From: Komagataeibacter rhaeticus
GTDB taxonomy: Bacteria; Pseudomonadota; Alphaproteobacteria; Acetobacterales; Acetobacteraceae
Direction of reading: 5' to 3'
NCBI RefSeq assembly: GCF_003207855.1
Contig: NZ_NKTZ01000011.1
Location: forward strand, 1 to 64,000
DNA length: 64,000 nt
Part shown: in pieces, positions 46,018 through 54,754 of the stretch
How positions within the stretch are numbered: position 1 is the first letter of the stretch
How the letters are laid out: every line of letters starts with the position of its first letter
Notes under the pieces: generated by a model
Told to the model about the DNA's origin: nothing
Database searches by the model: none
The model's input: the letters and a program-made list of their open reading frames with translations, nothing else
Program-made: the position numbers and the translations under genes

Positions 46018-46455
46018 CTATTCTTCCGAGAATGCAAGCTTGCTTAGAATATGCAGTGCGGCGACCCGTTCACACATATCCAGCGGGGCCAATGTGCGTT
46101 CCGTGACCTCGATTGCACTGGGAATCGTATTTTCAACCAGCATGCGTCCTTCTGCCGTAAGCGAGACGATACGCTGTCTCCGGTCCTGACGGTCCTGAAT
46201 GACGTCAAGCAGCCCCCGTTTGCGCAGGCGGGTCACGATGTCACGCAAGGTGGCATGATCGATTCCAGCCATGGCGCTGATCTGCACAAGTGGTGCGGCT
46301 TCCAGGCGGTGAATGGTGATCATGGTGGCGAACTGGGCCGATGTCAGCCGGTCATCGGGAATTTCATGCTGGAAAATGGTTGTATGCCGTTGATAGGCGC
46401 GCCGGAGAAGATAGCCAATCTGCCTGTCCAGATCATAGTCCACAATATCGACCAT
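46018..46455 (-). CDS. nicR: MarR-family regulator of nicotinate catabolism
   Basis: 145 residues. Winged HTH: LVQISAMAGIDHATLRDIVTRLRKRGLL followed by the wing VIQDRQDRRQRIVSLT. It is encoded directly upstream of nicC in the same direction. In Pseudomonas a MarR protein, NicR, represses the nic genes and responds to 6-hydroxynicotinate, and the same role is inferred here. The ATG overlaps an ACACTA half-site (46451 region), compatible with autoregulation. Confidence 0.85.
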   Translation of the reverse strand: MVDIVDYDLDRQIGYLLRRAYQRHTTIFQHEIPDDRLTSAQFATMITIHRLEAAPLVQISAMAGIDHATLRDIVTRLRKRGLLDVIQDRQDRRQRIVSLTAEGRMLVENTIPSAIEVTERTLAPLDMCERVAALHILSKLAFSEE

Positions 46456-46696
46456 AGTGTTTCACTTCATAAAGTTATCCGATATTGCATAGCGTATAGA
46501 GCGCATCCGGTAATATCAGTTTTACGCCGGGTCCGGTCTGCCGGGGTGGTATCCCTGCCATTGTGCAGGGGCCGACCGGGGTGGAAGGTTACCGCCGTTG
46601 GAATAAGACGTGTCGGGCGGCCCTGTAAAGGCGTTTCTGGCATGTGATGCGCCGGGCGGGAAGAAAGTCATTTCCCTTATCTTAACGTCATCCGGA
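46456..46696. promoter_or_regulatory. nicR leader
   Basis: 241 bases, no gene. AT-rich near 46460-46500, with TAGCGTAT at 46490-46497, probably the nicR promoter. The rest separates nicR from the end of the GPH transporter gene. Confidence 0.35.
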
Positions 46697-47989
46697 TCAA
46701 TACCGCACTTTCTCCCATGGGAATGAGCGCACGGACACTATGGAAAGCAGGGCAACCAGCGCAGGTACGAGCACAAAGCCGAAAGTAACGGGCAGTTCCC
46801 TATTGTACTGCATATGATGCAACGACAGAAGGGCCGTGACCAGCAGGCCGCCCAGGGCCCAGGAAATGCGCGAACAGAAAGAATTCACGGCCAGTGCCGT
46901 GGCGGGACAGCTCAGGGTCCATGCACTGTCATCCAGGGACTGGGCCAGGATTGTGTACATGACCGGCAGGACCAGGCCCTGGGCAAGGGCGGATATGAAA
47001 AATGTGCCATAGAGCAGCCAGTCACTGAAACCGACCATGCCGAAGACACAGTTGAACGTGGCAAATGTAACATATCCGAAATATAGCGTGTTTTTCCATC
47101 CCAGCTGCCGTGAGAGCAGCGGCGAAAGGCAGACACCAAGAAACTTGCCAAATCCAAGTAATGAAAGAAGGATTCCTGCAATATAAGGCGTTTTGTGAAT
47201 TACATCCGTACAATAATATATACACAGTCCCAGGGAGACAGCCAGATTGATGTAGAACAGGGAAATGATGGATGTGGACACGATCCATTCCCTGTTGTTG
47301 CAGACCTGCATGACGACGGTCTTCATATCGGTATGCGCAACCTGAAAGGGAACCCGTTCCCTGCATGACAGAATGGTCAGCATGCAGAAGACAAATCCCA
47401 GCATGCACATGATCGATACGCCTATGATATAGGAATTGCCCATACCGGCCATATTGCTCAGGCGGCCGCCAAACGACATGACGATGCCAAGAACCATTGT
47501 GGCCGACATGGCGCCTGCCATTCGCGCCGAGACAAGCAGAAGCCGTCTGCCGCGGTCATGTGTTATCGCATTGCCAAGAAGACTGTACGGAATGATGAAA
47601 AAAGACGAGGTAACTGAAACCGCGATATAGAACAGGCCGGCACTGAGCACGGCTATGAAATGGCCCGATGGTCCAGGCAGGAAGCACAGGAACAGGCAGA
47701 CGACAAAGGGACCCAGGGCACAGGTCATGAACCGCTTTAACGGCTGTGCCCTGGATAATGCACGGTCAACAATAATACCAACCAGTATGTCAATAAAAGC
47801 CTGCGTTATTCTGGCGGTAATCAGTATGACTGCTATGCTGCCCGAATCAAAGCGGGCCATGTTTTCATAAAAATGGATAAGATAGGACCCTGTCAGGCCA
47901 AATGCCGTATTGGGCAGGAAATCCCCCAGACCATACATGAGACATTCGGAGCGCGTAGGCGTGGTGTTCTTGTGTGTGGTAACCATCAT
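46697..47989 (-). CDS. GPH/MFS-type transporter
   Basis: 430 residues from the ATG at 47989 (GGGAAT 7-12 bases upstream). The frame continues to 48073, but the added 28 residues look unlike a transporter start. Twelve spans. GDFLPNTAFGLTGSYLI and ILITARITQAFIDILVGIIVD align with the GPH symporter of the saccharide operon, so the two are paralogues. It follows the flavin monooxygenase gene on the same strand and probably imports that enzyme's substrate, a glycoside or other conjugate if family tendency holds. Substrate unknown. Confidence 0.8.
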   Translation of the reverse strand: MMVTTHKNTTPTRSECLMYGLGDFLPNTAFGLTGSYLIHFYENMARFDSGSIAVILITARITQAFIDILVGIIVDRALSRAQPLKRFMTCALGPFVVCLFLCFLPGPSGHFIAVLSAGLFYIAVSVTSSFFIIPYSLLGNAITHDRGRRLLLVSARMAGAMSATMVLGIVMSFGGRLSNMAGMGNSYIIGVSIMCMLGFVFCMLTILSCRERVPFQVAHTDMKTVVMQVCNNREWIVSTSIISLFYINLAVSLGLCIYYCTDVIHKTPYIAGILLSLLGFGKFLGVCLSPLLSRQLGWKNTLYFGYVTFATFNCVFGMVGFSDWLLYGTFFISALAQGLVLPVMYTILAQSLDDSAWTLSCPATALAVNSFCSRISWALGGLLVTALLSLHHMQYNRELPVTFGFVLVPALVALLSIVSVRSFPWEKVRY

Positions 47990-48073
47990 GCGGCCATTCC
48001 CGTTCCGTACGCGCAGATAATCTGAAATAAAGGCGTTGGTGCCGGAACAGGTCCCTGCCAACGCCCATGTCAT

Positions 48074-49393
48074 TCACCACCCCGGGCGGGTTCCCAGATT
48101 TTCTCTCAACGTCGTGCCTTCATAACGTGTCCGGAACAGGCCGCGCCTTTGCAGTTCCGGCACCACGCTGCGCGCAAAGGCTTCGTGGCTGCCGGGGAAT
48201 GTGACAGGCGTCAGGACAAAGCCGTCGCAGCAGCCACTGACAAAAAGATCCTCCAGGGCATCCGCAACCGTGGTGGGTGAGCCGACAATCTGCTTTGGCA
48301 GGTAGGCCGAGGGCTGTTTTGTATTGTCCATAAGCATGCCGCTGCGTGCCATCTGGCTGACTTCATTGATGGCGGCATGCATGCCCTGGTTTCCTGCCGG
48401 ACCTTCCACCGGGCCGGTCGTGCTGCCAATCCTGCTGACATCAATGCCCGAATTGGCTGAAAGGGTTGCCCGTGTCAGTTCATGGCGTGCCAGCTGATTC
48501 ACGAACGCGGCCTTTTCGCGTGCGATACTGTCCGTCTCGCCTACTATGCAGGTGGCCTGCATTGCCACGGCGCAGTCCTCTGGTGCCCGTCCCCGGGCTA
48601 CCATGGCGGCTTTCAGTGTGTCGTAATTCTTCCGGGCGATATCCTTGGCGGCCGGGATGGCGAAGATCAGCTCCGCCCATCTGGCCCCGAATTCAACCCC
48701 GCGCGGGGAAGATCCCGCCTGCATCAGTACGGGATGGTCCTGACTGCTGCGCGGGATCGAGAGTGGGCCGCGTGTCTTGATGAACCGGCCCCTGTAGTTT
48801 GCGTAATGCACCTTGTCAGGGTCGGCAAAGATGCCGTTTTCCTTGTCCATCTCGAACGGGTCGCGGTCCCAGCTGTTCCACAGCGCCATGCAGGCCTCCA
48901 CGACCTCATCAGCCATGTCGTAGCGCTGGTTCTTGTCGGGGAGGACATCAATCCCGAAATTCTGGGCCTCGAGTGTCGTGGCCGATGTCACGATGTTCCA
49001 TGCCACGCGCCCGCCGCTCAGCAGGTCAAGGGAGAGCAGGCTGCGGGCAATCTGGTAGGCGGGAAGGAGTGTGGTGGACAGCGTGGCGCCCAGCCCGAGA
49101 TGGCGCGTCGTGGCCGCCATGATCGGCAGTACGGTCATCGGGTCGAGATAGCTGATCTGACCGCCATATTTGATATATGATTCGAAACTTCCGCCATGAA
49201 CGTCATAAAGACCCTGAAGGTCGGCAAAGAAGCAGCCGTCAAAGCAGGCATCTTCCAGGGTCTGGGCAATGGACTGGTAGCGTGATGGCGAGAAGATATC
49301 CTGTACCGTTGCTTCTGGATGCCGCCATCCGCCCGGATGCAGGGATGTCGGGCCTGTTTTGAGATAGGCAAACAGGTGCATCTTCTTTTTCAT
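48074..49393 (-). CDS. LLM-class flavin-dependent monooxygenase (NtaA/SnaA/DszA type)
   Basis: 439 residues of the bacterial luciferase-like fold in the long NtaA/SnaA/DszA form: MHLFAYLKTGPTSLHPGGWRHP start, DPMTVLPIMAATTRHLGLGATLSTT, GRVAWNIVTSA and HPVLMQAGSSPRGVEFGARWAE. These enzymes use reduced FMN from a partner reductase to oxidise N- or S-containing compounds, often removing N- or S-substituents. AAGGA lies upstream. The reductase is encoded 31 bases before it. Its position next to the nic genes suggests a pyridine derivative as substrate, but the sequence does not show which. Confidence 0.88.
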   Translation of the reverse strand: MKKKMHLFAYLKTGPTSLHPGGWRHPEATVQDIFSPSRYQSIAQTLEDACFDGCFFADLQGLYDVHGGSFESYIKYGGQISYLDPMTVLPIMAATTRHLGLGATLSTTLLPAYQIARSLLSLDLLSGGRVAWNIVTSATTLEAQNFGIDVLPDKNQRYDMADEVVEACMALWNSWDRDPFEMDKENGIFADPDKVHYANYRGRFIKTRGPLSIPRSSQDHPVLMQAGSSPRGVEFGARWAELIFAIPAAKDIARKNYDTLKAAMVARGRAPEDCAVAMQATCIVGETDSIAREKAAFVNQLARHELTRATLSANSGIDVSRIGSTTGPVEGPAGNQGMHAAINEVSQMARSGMLMDNTKQPSAYLPKQIVGSPTTVADALEDLFVSGCCDGFVLTPVTFPGSHEAFARSVVPELQRRGLFRTRYEGTTLRENLGTRPGW

Positions 49394-49424
49394 GTCGATG
49401 TATCCTTGCGGTGCGGTATATATT

Positions 49425-49907
49425 TCATGTCTGTGGCTGATTATTTACATAACCCCGTGAGAAATATATCAGGGGCTGTGCGGGGGCATCATGCAGGTCA
49501 ATTTCATTGACGGTGCAGAACATGACCGTATGACTGCCGGATTCAACGGATGAGGCAATGGAACACTGAAGGGTCGCAAGGCTCCCTTCCAGTGCGGGGC
49601 AGCGCCCTGTACTGAACGTCCATATGCCGTTGCGGAATTTTTCTTCATGCCTGATGGGGCTTGCAAAGCAGTCCGAAATGGGCCTGTGCGTCTGTGCCAG
49701 TATGTTTATGGACAGGACCCCGTTGCCGAGGATGGCAGGCAGCGACATGCTGTTCCTGTTCAGGCAGAGGAGTACCGTCCCGGGTGAATCCGTGACTGAC
49801 GTAACGGATGTAAGGGTGGCGCCTGCGCGGCCTGCCACGCCATCTGTCGCGACAATGCACACGCCGGAGGCCAGCCGTGACATTGCTTCCCTGAATGATT
49901 TGTCCAT
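49425..49907 (-). CDS. Flavin reductase (partner of the LLM monooxygenase)
   Basis: 160 residues from the ATG at 49907; the open frame continues to 50060, but family members begin at the equivalent of DKSFREAMSRLASGVCIVATDG. Flavin reductase-like (HpaC/NtaB) domain: GATLTSVTSVTDSPGTVLLCLNRNS, GVLSINILAQ and a C-terminal IDLHDAPAQPLIYFSRGYV. It supplies reduced FMN by NAD(P)H oxidation. It is first gene of the three-gene unit with the LLM enzyme and GPH transporter. A TATAAA-type -10 at about 49926-49932 on the minus strand fits this start. Confidence 0.86.
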   Translation of the reverse strand: MDKSFREAMSRLASGVCIVATDGVAGRAGATLTSVTSVTDSPGTVLLCLNRNSMSLPAILGNGVLSINILAQTHRPISDCFASPIRHEEKFRNGIWTFSTGRCPALEGSLATLQCSIASSVESGSHTVMFCTVNEIDLHDAPAQPLIYFSRGYVNNQPQT

Positions 49908-50340
49908 TATGGACAGTTCCCTGTCATTTATAATGTATGCACTATTTCTGGTTGCTGTTTCACGTGTATTCCAGCCTTGTTTCATAGCTGAATTATGTTT
50001 CTTGTCCGGAATCGATTTAAGATTCAGGGGTTGATGAGCCGGTTTTTCCTGAATATCCACATCATATGTAGCGTATGCACTGAATTACGAAATCGCAACA
50101 AAAATAATCATCCGGTGCCGGCTTACAGTATCGTGTGGCGCGCAGACCACGGGCAGGCATGCCGCCATGCAGCCGGAAGGGACGATGCACGGGGCGGGTC
50201 TGGCACCCGGCAGGGCGCAGTTCGGCACATGAAGTTGCGGACCACGCGCCCACGGCCATGATGGCACCATGCGGCGCACGACGTGACGAACGGGTCGGGA
50301 TGCCTATGGCGCGGCCCGCGTGGGGCAGGGACCGGACATG
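49908..50340. promoter_or_regulatory. Promoter region of the flavin monooxygenase unit
   Basis: It contains GTATGCACTATTTCTG (49935-49950), near-identical to the nicC operator region. A second GTATGCAC lies at 50073-50080, preceded by ATGTAGCGTAT (50066-50076), also found before the TonB receptor. The rest to 50340 shows no gene. Confidence 0.45.
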
Positions 50341-50370
50341 AAAAAACCCCGCCAGCAGTACTGGCGGGGC
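50341..50370 (-). terminator. Rho-independent terminator of the DUF2501 gene
   Basis: Perfect 9-bp stem CCCCGCCAG/CTGGCGGGG with a five-base loop. On the minus strand it is followed by six T. It lies 30 bases past the stop of the DUF2501 gene. Confidence 0.88.
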
Positions 50371-50399
50371 GTTTTCAGGCCGATGGGATGGCAGGCCGG

Positions 50400-50849
50400 T
50401 CAGAGCATGGACTTCGCCCGTGCCTCGACCTTCGCACAGGCCTGCCTGCGGATGTCGGTCGATGCATCTTCCAGCGAGATGGGCTGCTTGCCGCCCACCT
50501 TCAGCAGGCCGGTGGAGCCATCGGCATAGGACATGTTGCCCTTCTGGTTGGAGGGCACGTCATTCGTCTTCTTGTTGAATGCCGCGAGTATCGGCCATGC
50601 CTCGGATGCGGTCAGGTAGTTGGACTGGATGCAGTAGTTCATGATCCCGCCCAGATCGGCCGGCTTGGCAGAGGCCACGGCGGAATAGACCGTCTCGGCC
50701 GAAAGGGAGCCGGGGGCGATCTGCTCGACCTGATTGGCAACGCCGGCACCCGTGGGCGGCGAAATCTCGGCGGCATGGGCCGCAAGCGGTGCTGTTGCCA
50801 GCAGGGTTGCAACGGCACCGGCGGACAGGACGCGACTGAACGACACCAT
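50400..50849 (-). CDS. DUF2501 (YjjA-like) secreted protein
   Basis: 149 residues from the ATG at 50849 (GGAAG 7 bases upstream). A signal peptide ends at AAHAAE. The mature domain has the DUF2501 look: GSLSAETVYSAVASAKPADLGGIMNYCIQSNYL, where a helical repeat carries one Cys, and a second Cys is in RRQACAKV, probably forming one disulfide. Periplasmic or secreted; function unknown. A clean terminator follows. Confidence 0.72.
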   Translation of the reverse strand: MVSFSRVLSAGAVATLLATAPLAAHAAEISPPTGAGVANQVEQIAPGSLSAETVYSAVASAKPADLGGIMNYCIQSNYLTASEAWPILAAFNKKTNDVPSNQKGNMSYADGSTGLLKVGGKQPISLEDASTDIRRQACAKVEARAKSML

Positions 50850-51230
50850 ATTCATTCTTCCTTGCATTGTTCATCCAGAGGCGGGCCGTACCCACCCCTT
50901 TTGTGAATCTATGTGTCAAACATAGCCACGATGCCCCGGCTCTGTACCCCTGTGTCTGATATGACAGGCATTCGGCTTTTCGATATATCCCGTCGGCTTT
51001 CGTCGGGTGCGGATGGTCATGAGGCCCTGTTATCAGCGGGTAGCGCCGGTTTCGGGCCAGCCGGCCCGGCACGGCGGGCAGGGCGTTCCGGTACGTCAAG
51101 AAGTCGTGAGATGCACCGGGCACCCCGCTGCGGGCCGCCTGTGTGGCGATGGTGCGCAATGATGATTGAGTCCGGCCCCACTTCGTGGGAATGCTGGGAC
51201 TTCACCCCCAACCCACTGCACGGGATTGAC
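50850..51230. other. Gap upstream of the ABC exporter
   Basis: 381 bases between divergent genes. The exporter frame is open through part of this region, but its residues do not look like protein of this family. No other gene is seen; it should hold both promoters. Confidence 0.35.
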
Positions 51231-53006
51231 ATGCAGCATCTGCGCCTTCTTCTGAAAGACGTCTGGTACCTTACCCGCCCCTATTTCGTGTCCGAGGACA
51301 GGAAATGGGCCTGGGGGCTGCTGGCCGCCGTACTGGTCCTGACCTTTTCCATGGTGGGACTGGACCTGCTCCAGTCCTTTTCGCGCAATGTATATTATAC
51401 CGCCCTGCAGCAGCATGATGCGACCACCTTCCTGCGCGGGCTGTTCTGGTATGTACATAATGACGAAGGGTTCGTGCTGGGCTTCTTTGTCATTACCATT
51501 CCGGCCGTCATGTGCTCCATCTACGCAACCTACCTGCAGCAGCTGCTGGGCCTGCGCTGGCGGCGGTGGCTGACCGCGCGCATGACCCGGCAGTGGATGG
51601 AAAACCAGACCTTCTTCCGCATCGCCATCACCACGTCGGGCATGGAAGCCGGGACCGACAACCCCGACCAGCGCATACAGGAGGACCTGAACAGTTTCGT
51701 AACCGATACGCTGACGCAGTTCATCAACCTCATTACCAACATCGTGACCCTGTTCAGCTATATCGGGCTGCTGTGGGCGCTGTCCGGCCCGCTGGAGGTG
51801 ATGGGCATTTCGATACCGGGCTATTTCTTCTGGGCGGCGCTGATCTATTCCGTCGTGGCGACGTGGGTCACGCACCTTGCGGGGCGCAGGCTGGCGGGGC
51901 TGCAGTTCTTCCAGCAGCGCGCCGAGGCCGATTTCCGCTACAGCCTTGTTCATGTCCGCAACAATGCCGAAGGCATCGCGCTGTACCGTGGCGAGGGTGA
52001 GGAGCAGGCCGGACTGGACCGTTCTTTTTCGGTTGTCTACCACAATTTTCTCTCCATCATGCGGCGGACCAAGTGGCTGGGGCTGCTGACCACGGGGCTG
52101 GAGGTGGTTTCGGGCAACTTTGCCCTGCTGATCGGCTCCATCCGCTATTTTGCGGGCAAGATGAGCTTCGGCACCCTCATGCAGCTGGTCATGGCGTTCT
52201 CGCGCGTGCAGGGGGCGCTGAGCTGGCTGTCCACTTCCTATGCGTCGCTGACCACATGGCATGCGGAGGTGGCGCGTCTGGCCACCTTCCAGCGTGTGAT
52301 GGACCGTGCGCGCGCCATGCGTGATGAAGTGAAGGTACTGCCTGCCCCCGCCGGGGCCGACATGGTGGCAGACGGGCTGGATGTGTTCCGTCCCGATGGC
52401 ACGCCGTTGCTGCGCGGTGTGAACCTGACCCTGCCGCATGGGCAGATGACGGTGGTGACCGGGCCTTCGGGCACCGGCAAGTCCACCCTGTTCCGCGTGC
52501 TGGCGGGAATCTGGCCCTTTGCCACGGGCAGCATCACCATGCCCGACGCGCCGATGATGTTTATCCCCCAGCGCCCCTACGTGCCCACCGGTACGCTGCA
52601 TCGCGCCGTAACCTACCCGGAGGGCGTGGACGCCTACCCGGCGGCAGATGTGGCCCGGGCGCTGCGGCAGGTCGGGCTGGAGGCGCTGGTGCCGCGCATG
52701 GAGAACGAGGAACCATGGGGGCAGATCCTCTCGCCGGGTGAACTCCAGCGCCTGGCCTTTGCACGCATCCTGCTGGCGCGACCGGGCTGGGTCTTTCTGG
52801 ACGAATCCACATCCAGTCTCGATGCGGCGTCGGAGTCGGCCCTTTACACCCTGCTGCGGCAGGACTGCCCGGGCATGACGGTGGTCTCGATCACGCACCG
52901 GCAGTCGGTGGTGGACATGCATGCCGGGCGCATTGACCTGACCCCCTTTGCCGTGGCCGCCCCGGACGGGGCGGCGGTCAGTGCGGACGCATTGCCGCAA
53001 GCATGA
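51231..53006 (+). CDS. SbmA/YddA-like ABC transporter (fused permease-ATPase)
   Basis: 591 residues from the ATG at 51231 (GGGA seven bases upstream). The ABC_membrane_2 domain carries the family marks LLGLRWRRWLTARMTRQWMENQTFFRI and NPDQRIQEDL. The ATPase domain has Walker A GPSGTGKST (about 411-419), signature LSPGELQRLAFARILL (about 500) and Walker B WVFLDES (about 522). Relatives include YddA and the BacA/SbmA-related peptide and vitamin B12 transporters. Inner membrane, probably a homodimer. The 3' end overlaps the convergent znuA gene by 29 bases. Confidence 0.88.
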   Translation: MQHLRLLLKDVWYLTRPYFVSEDRKWAWGLLAAVLVLTFSMVGLDLLQSFSRNVYYTALQQHDATTFLRGLFWYVHNDEGFVLGFFVITIPAVMCSIYATYLQQLLGLRWRRWLTARMTRQWMENQTFFRIAITTSGMEAGTDNPDQRIQEDLNSFVTDTLTQFINLITNIVTLFSYIGLLWALSGPLEVMGISIPGYFFWAALIYSVVATWVTHLAGRRLAGLQFFQQRAEADFRYSLVHVRNNAEGIALYRGEGEEQAGLDRSFSVVYHNFLSIMRRTKWLGLLTTGLEVVSGNFALLIGSIRYFAGKMSFGTLMQLVMAFSRVQGALSWLSTSYASLTTWHAEVARLATFQRVMDRARAMRDEVKVLPAPAGADMVADGLDVFRPDGTPLLRGVNLTLPHGQMTVVTGPSGTGKSTLFRVLAGIWPFATGSITMPDAPMMFIPQRPYVPTGTLHRAVTYPEGVDAYPAADVARALRQVGLEALVPRMENEEPWGQILSPGELQRLAFARILLARPGWVFLDESTSSLDAASESALYTLLRQDCPGMTVVSITHRQSVVDMHAGRIDLTPFAVAAPDGAAVSADALPQA

Positions 53007-53877
53007 GATCGGTGTTGTGGCGCATCATCGTGATGTAGTCCGGTGCGGGGCCGGTGGGGGGGGACAGCGCTTCGGCATACAGTTCGCCTCCCGGTGCCGC
53101 CCCGGTCGCATGCGCCACCTGCCGGACCATGCGGGGATCGGTCGCGTTTTCCATGAAATAGGTGGTGACACCATTGGCACGGATCTGTGTGATCAGGCTG
53201 GCCATGTCGCCGGCCGAGGCTTCCGTCTCGGTTGAAAGCCCCTGCGGGGCCAGGAACGTGACCCCGTAGGCGCGGCCAAAATAACCAAAGGCGTCATGGC
53301 TGGTCAGGATGCGCCGCCGGCTGGCGGGGATGGCGCTGATGCGCGCGCGGATATCGCGGTCAAGTGCCTCAAGCTGGCTGACATAGGCCGCAGCCGACGT
53401 GCGGAAGCTGTCCGCGTCCGCCGGGTCGATGGCGATCAGGGCGTCACGGATGTTGTCGGCCCATACGATCACGTTGGTCACGTTGTTCCATACATGCGGG
53501 TCCGCTTCTTCCTGCCGGTTGCCCGGCGGGGTATAGAGGCTGATCCCGTCTGATACGATGACAGGCGTGCCCCGGTAGCCTGCCGCATGCGCCAGGCGGC
53601 CAAACCAGCTTTCCAGCCCCTCGCCACTCATGAACACGATATCCGCCTGCCGCAGCACGCGCGCGTCATTGGGGGCGGGTTCGAATTCATGCGGGTCGCC
53701 ATCGGGTGGCACCAGCGAGGTCACGCTTACATGCGTCCCCCCCACATGCGCCACGACATCGGCCAGGACGGTAAAGCTGGCCACCGCGCGCACCACATGC
53801 GGCGGGGGGGCGGCGTGCGCGGGCAGGATGGACAGGACACCCCAAACACCCAGCAGACAGGACAGGTGGCGCAGCAT
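52978..53877 (-). CDS. znuA: Zinc ABC transporter substrate-binding protein
   Basis: 299 residues from the ATG at 53877 (AAGGAAA 9 bases upstream). Signal peptide ends HAAPPP. Cluster A-I metal-binding fold: histidines in GDPHEFEPAP and DPHVWNN, a third in LTSHDAFGYF and an acidic ligand near TYFMENATD. It lacks a long His-rich loop. It captures zinc (or manganese) in the periplasm. It is third gene of the operon; the Zur-like box upstream favours zinc. Confidence 0.87.
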   Translation of the reverse strand: MLRHLSCLLGVWGVLSILPAHAAPPPHVVRAVASFTVLADVVAHVGGTHVSVTSLVPPDGDPHEFEPAPNDARVLRQADIVFMSGEGLESWFGRLAHAAGYRGTPVIVSDGISLYTPPGNRQEEADPHVWNNVTNVIVWADNIRDALIAIDPADADSFRTSAAAYVSQLEALDRDIRARISAIPASRRRILTSHDAFGYFGRAYGVTFLAPQGLSTETEASAGDMASLITQIRANGVTTYFMENATDPRMVRQVAHATGAAPGGELYAEALSPPTGPAPDYITMMRHNTDLMLAAMRPH

Positions 53878-53890
53878 GGTCGGATTTTCC

Positions 53891-54754
53891 TTAAAGGGAC
53901 AGGCTGTTCCCGGCCCGGATACCGGCGGGAGAGGCAAGCAGGGAGAGGATATACAGCACACTGCATGTCAGGATGATCGACGGCCCCGCCGCCAGATGGC
54001 AATGGTAGGAAACCAGCAGCCCCACCAGTCCCGCCCCCATGCCCACAAGCGCGGACAGTGCCATCATGGGCAGCAGGCGGCGTGTCCACAGCCGCGCGGT
54101 GGCGGCGGGCACCATCATCATGCCAACCGACATGAGCGTGCCCAGCGCCTCGAATCCCGCCACCAGATTGATGACCACCAGAAACAGGAACACCATGTGG
54201 TACAGCCCGCCGCGTGCGCCACTCATGCGCATGAAGCCGGGATCGACGCATTCCATCACCAGTGGCCGCCAGATCACGGCCAGCAGGCCCAGGCTGAGCG
54301 TGGTGATGCCTCCCATCAGGTACAGTGCCGGGCCATCAATGGCCAGGATGGTGCCGAACAGCACATGCAAAAGGTCGATGTTCGACCCCCGTGCCGAGAC
54401 GATCAGTACCCCCAGCGCCAGTGAGGTCAGGTAGAAGCTGGCAAAGCTGGCGTCCTCCGCCAGATGGGTGCGCCTGCTGACCAGTCCCGCCAGCAGCGCC
54501 ACCCCCAGCCCCGCCCCGATGCCACCCAGCCCCATGGCGGTCAGCGACAGGCCACCGGCCAGCAGGAAGCCGATCGCGGCGCCGGGCAGGATGGCATGGC
54601 TCATCGCATCGCCGATCAGGCTCATGCGGCGCAGCTGCAGCATCACGCCAACCGGCCCCGCCCCCATGCCCAGGGTCACGCAGGCCACAAGGGCCCGGCG
54701 CATGAAGCCGAAATCGGCGAACGGGCCCCACAGGACTGAAAACAGGCCGCTCAT
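53891..54754 (-). CDS. znuB: Zinc ABC transporter permease
   Basis: 287 residues with about eight spans of the ABC-3 family: MRRMSLIGDAMSHAILPGAAIGF near the start is the ATPase-contact motif, and GTLMSVGMMMVPAATARL is also typical. It forms the inner-membrane channel for the metal. Its start overlaps the ATPase stop by four bases. Confidence 0.9.
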   Translation of the reverse strand: MSGLFSVLWGPFADFGFMRRALVACVTLGMGAGPVGVMLQLRRMSLIGDAMSHAILPGAAIGFLLAGGLSLTAMGLGGIGAGLGVALLAGLVSRRTHLAEDASFASFYLTSLALGVLIVSARGSNIDLLHVLFGTILAIDGPALYLMGGITTLSLGLLAVIWRPLVMECVDPGFMRMSGARGGLYHMVFLFLVVINLVAGFEALGTLMSVGMMMVPAATARLWTRRLLPMMALSALVGMGAGLVGLLVSYHCHLAAGPSIILTCSVLYILSLLASPAGIRAGNSLSL

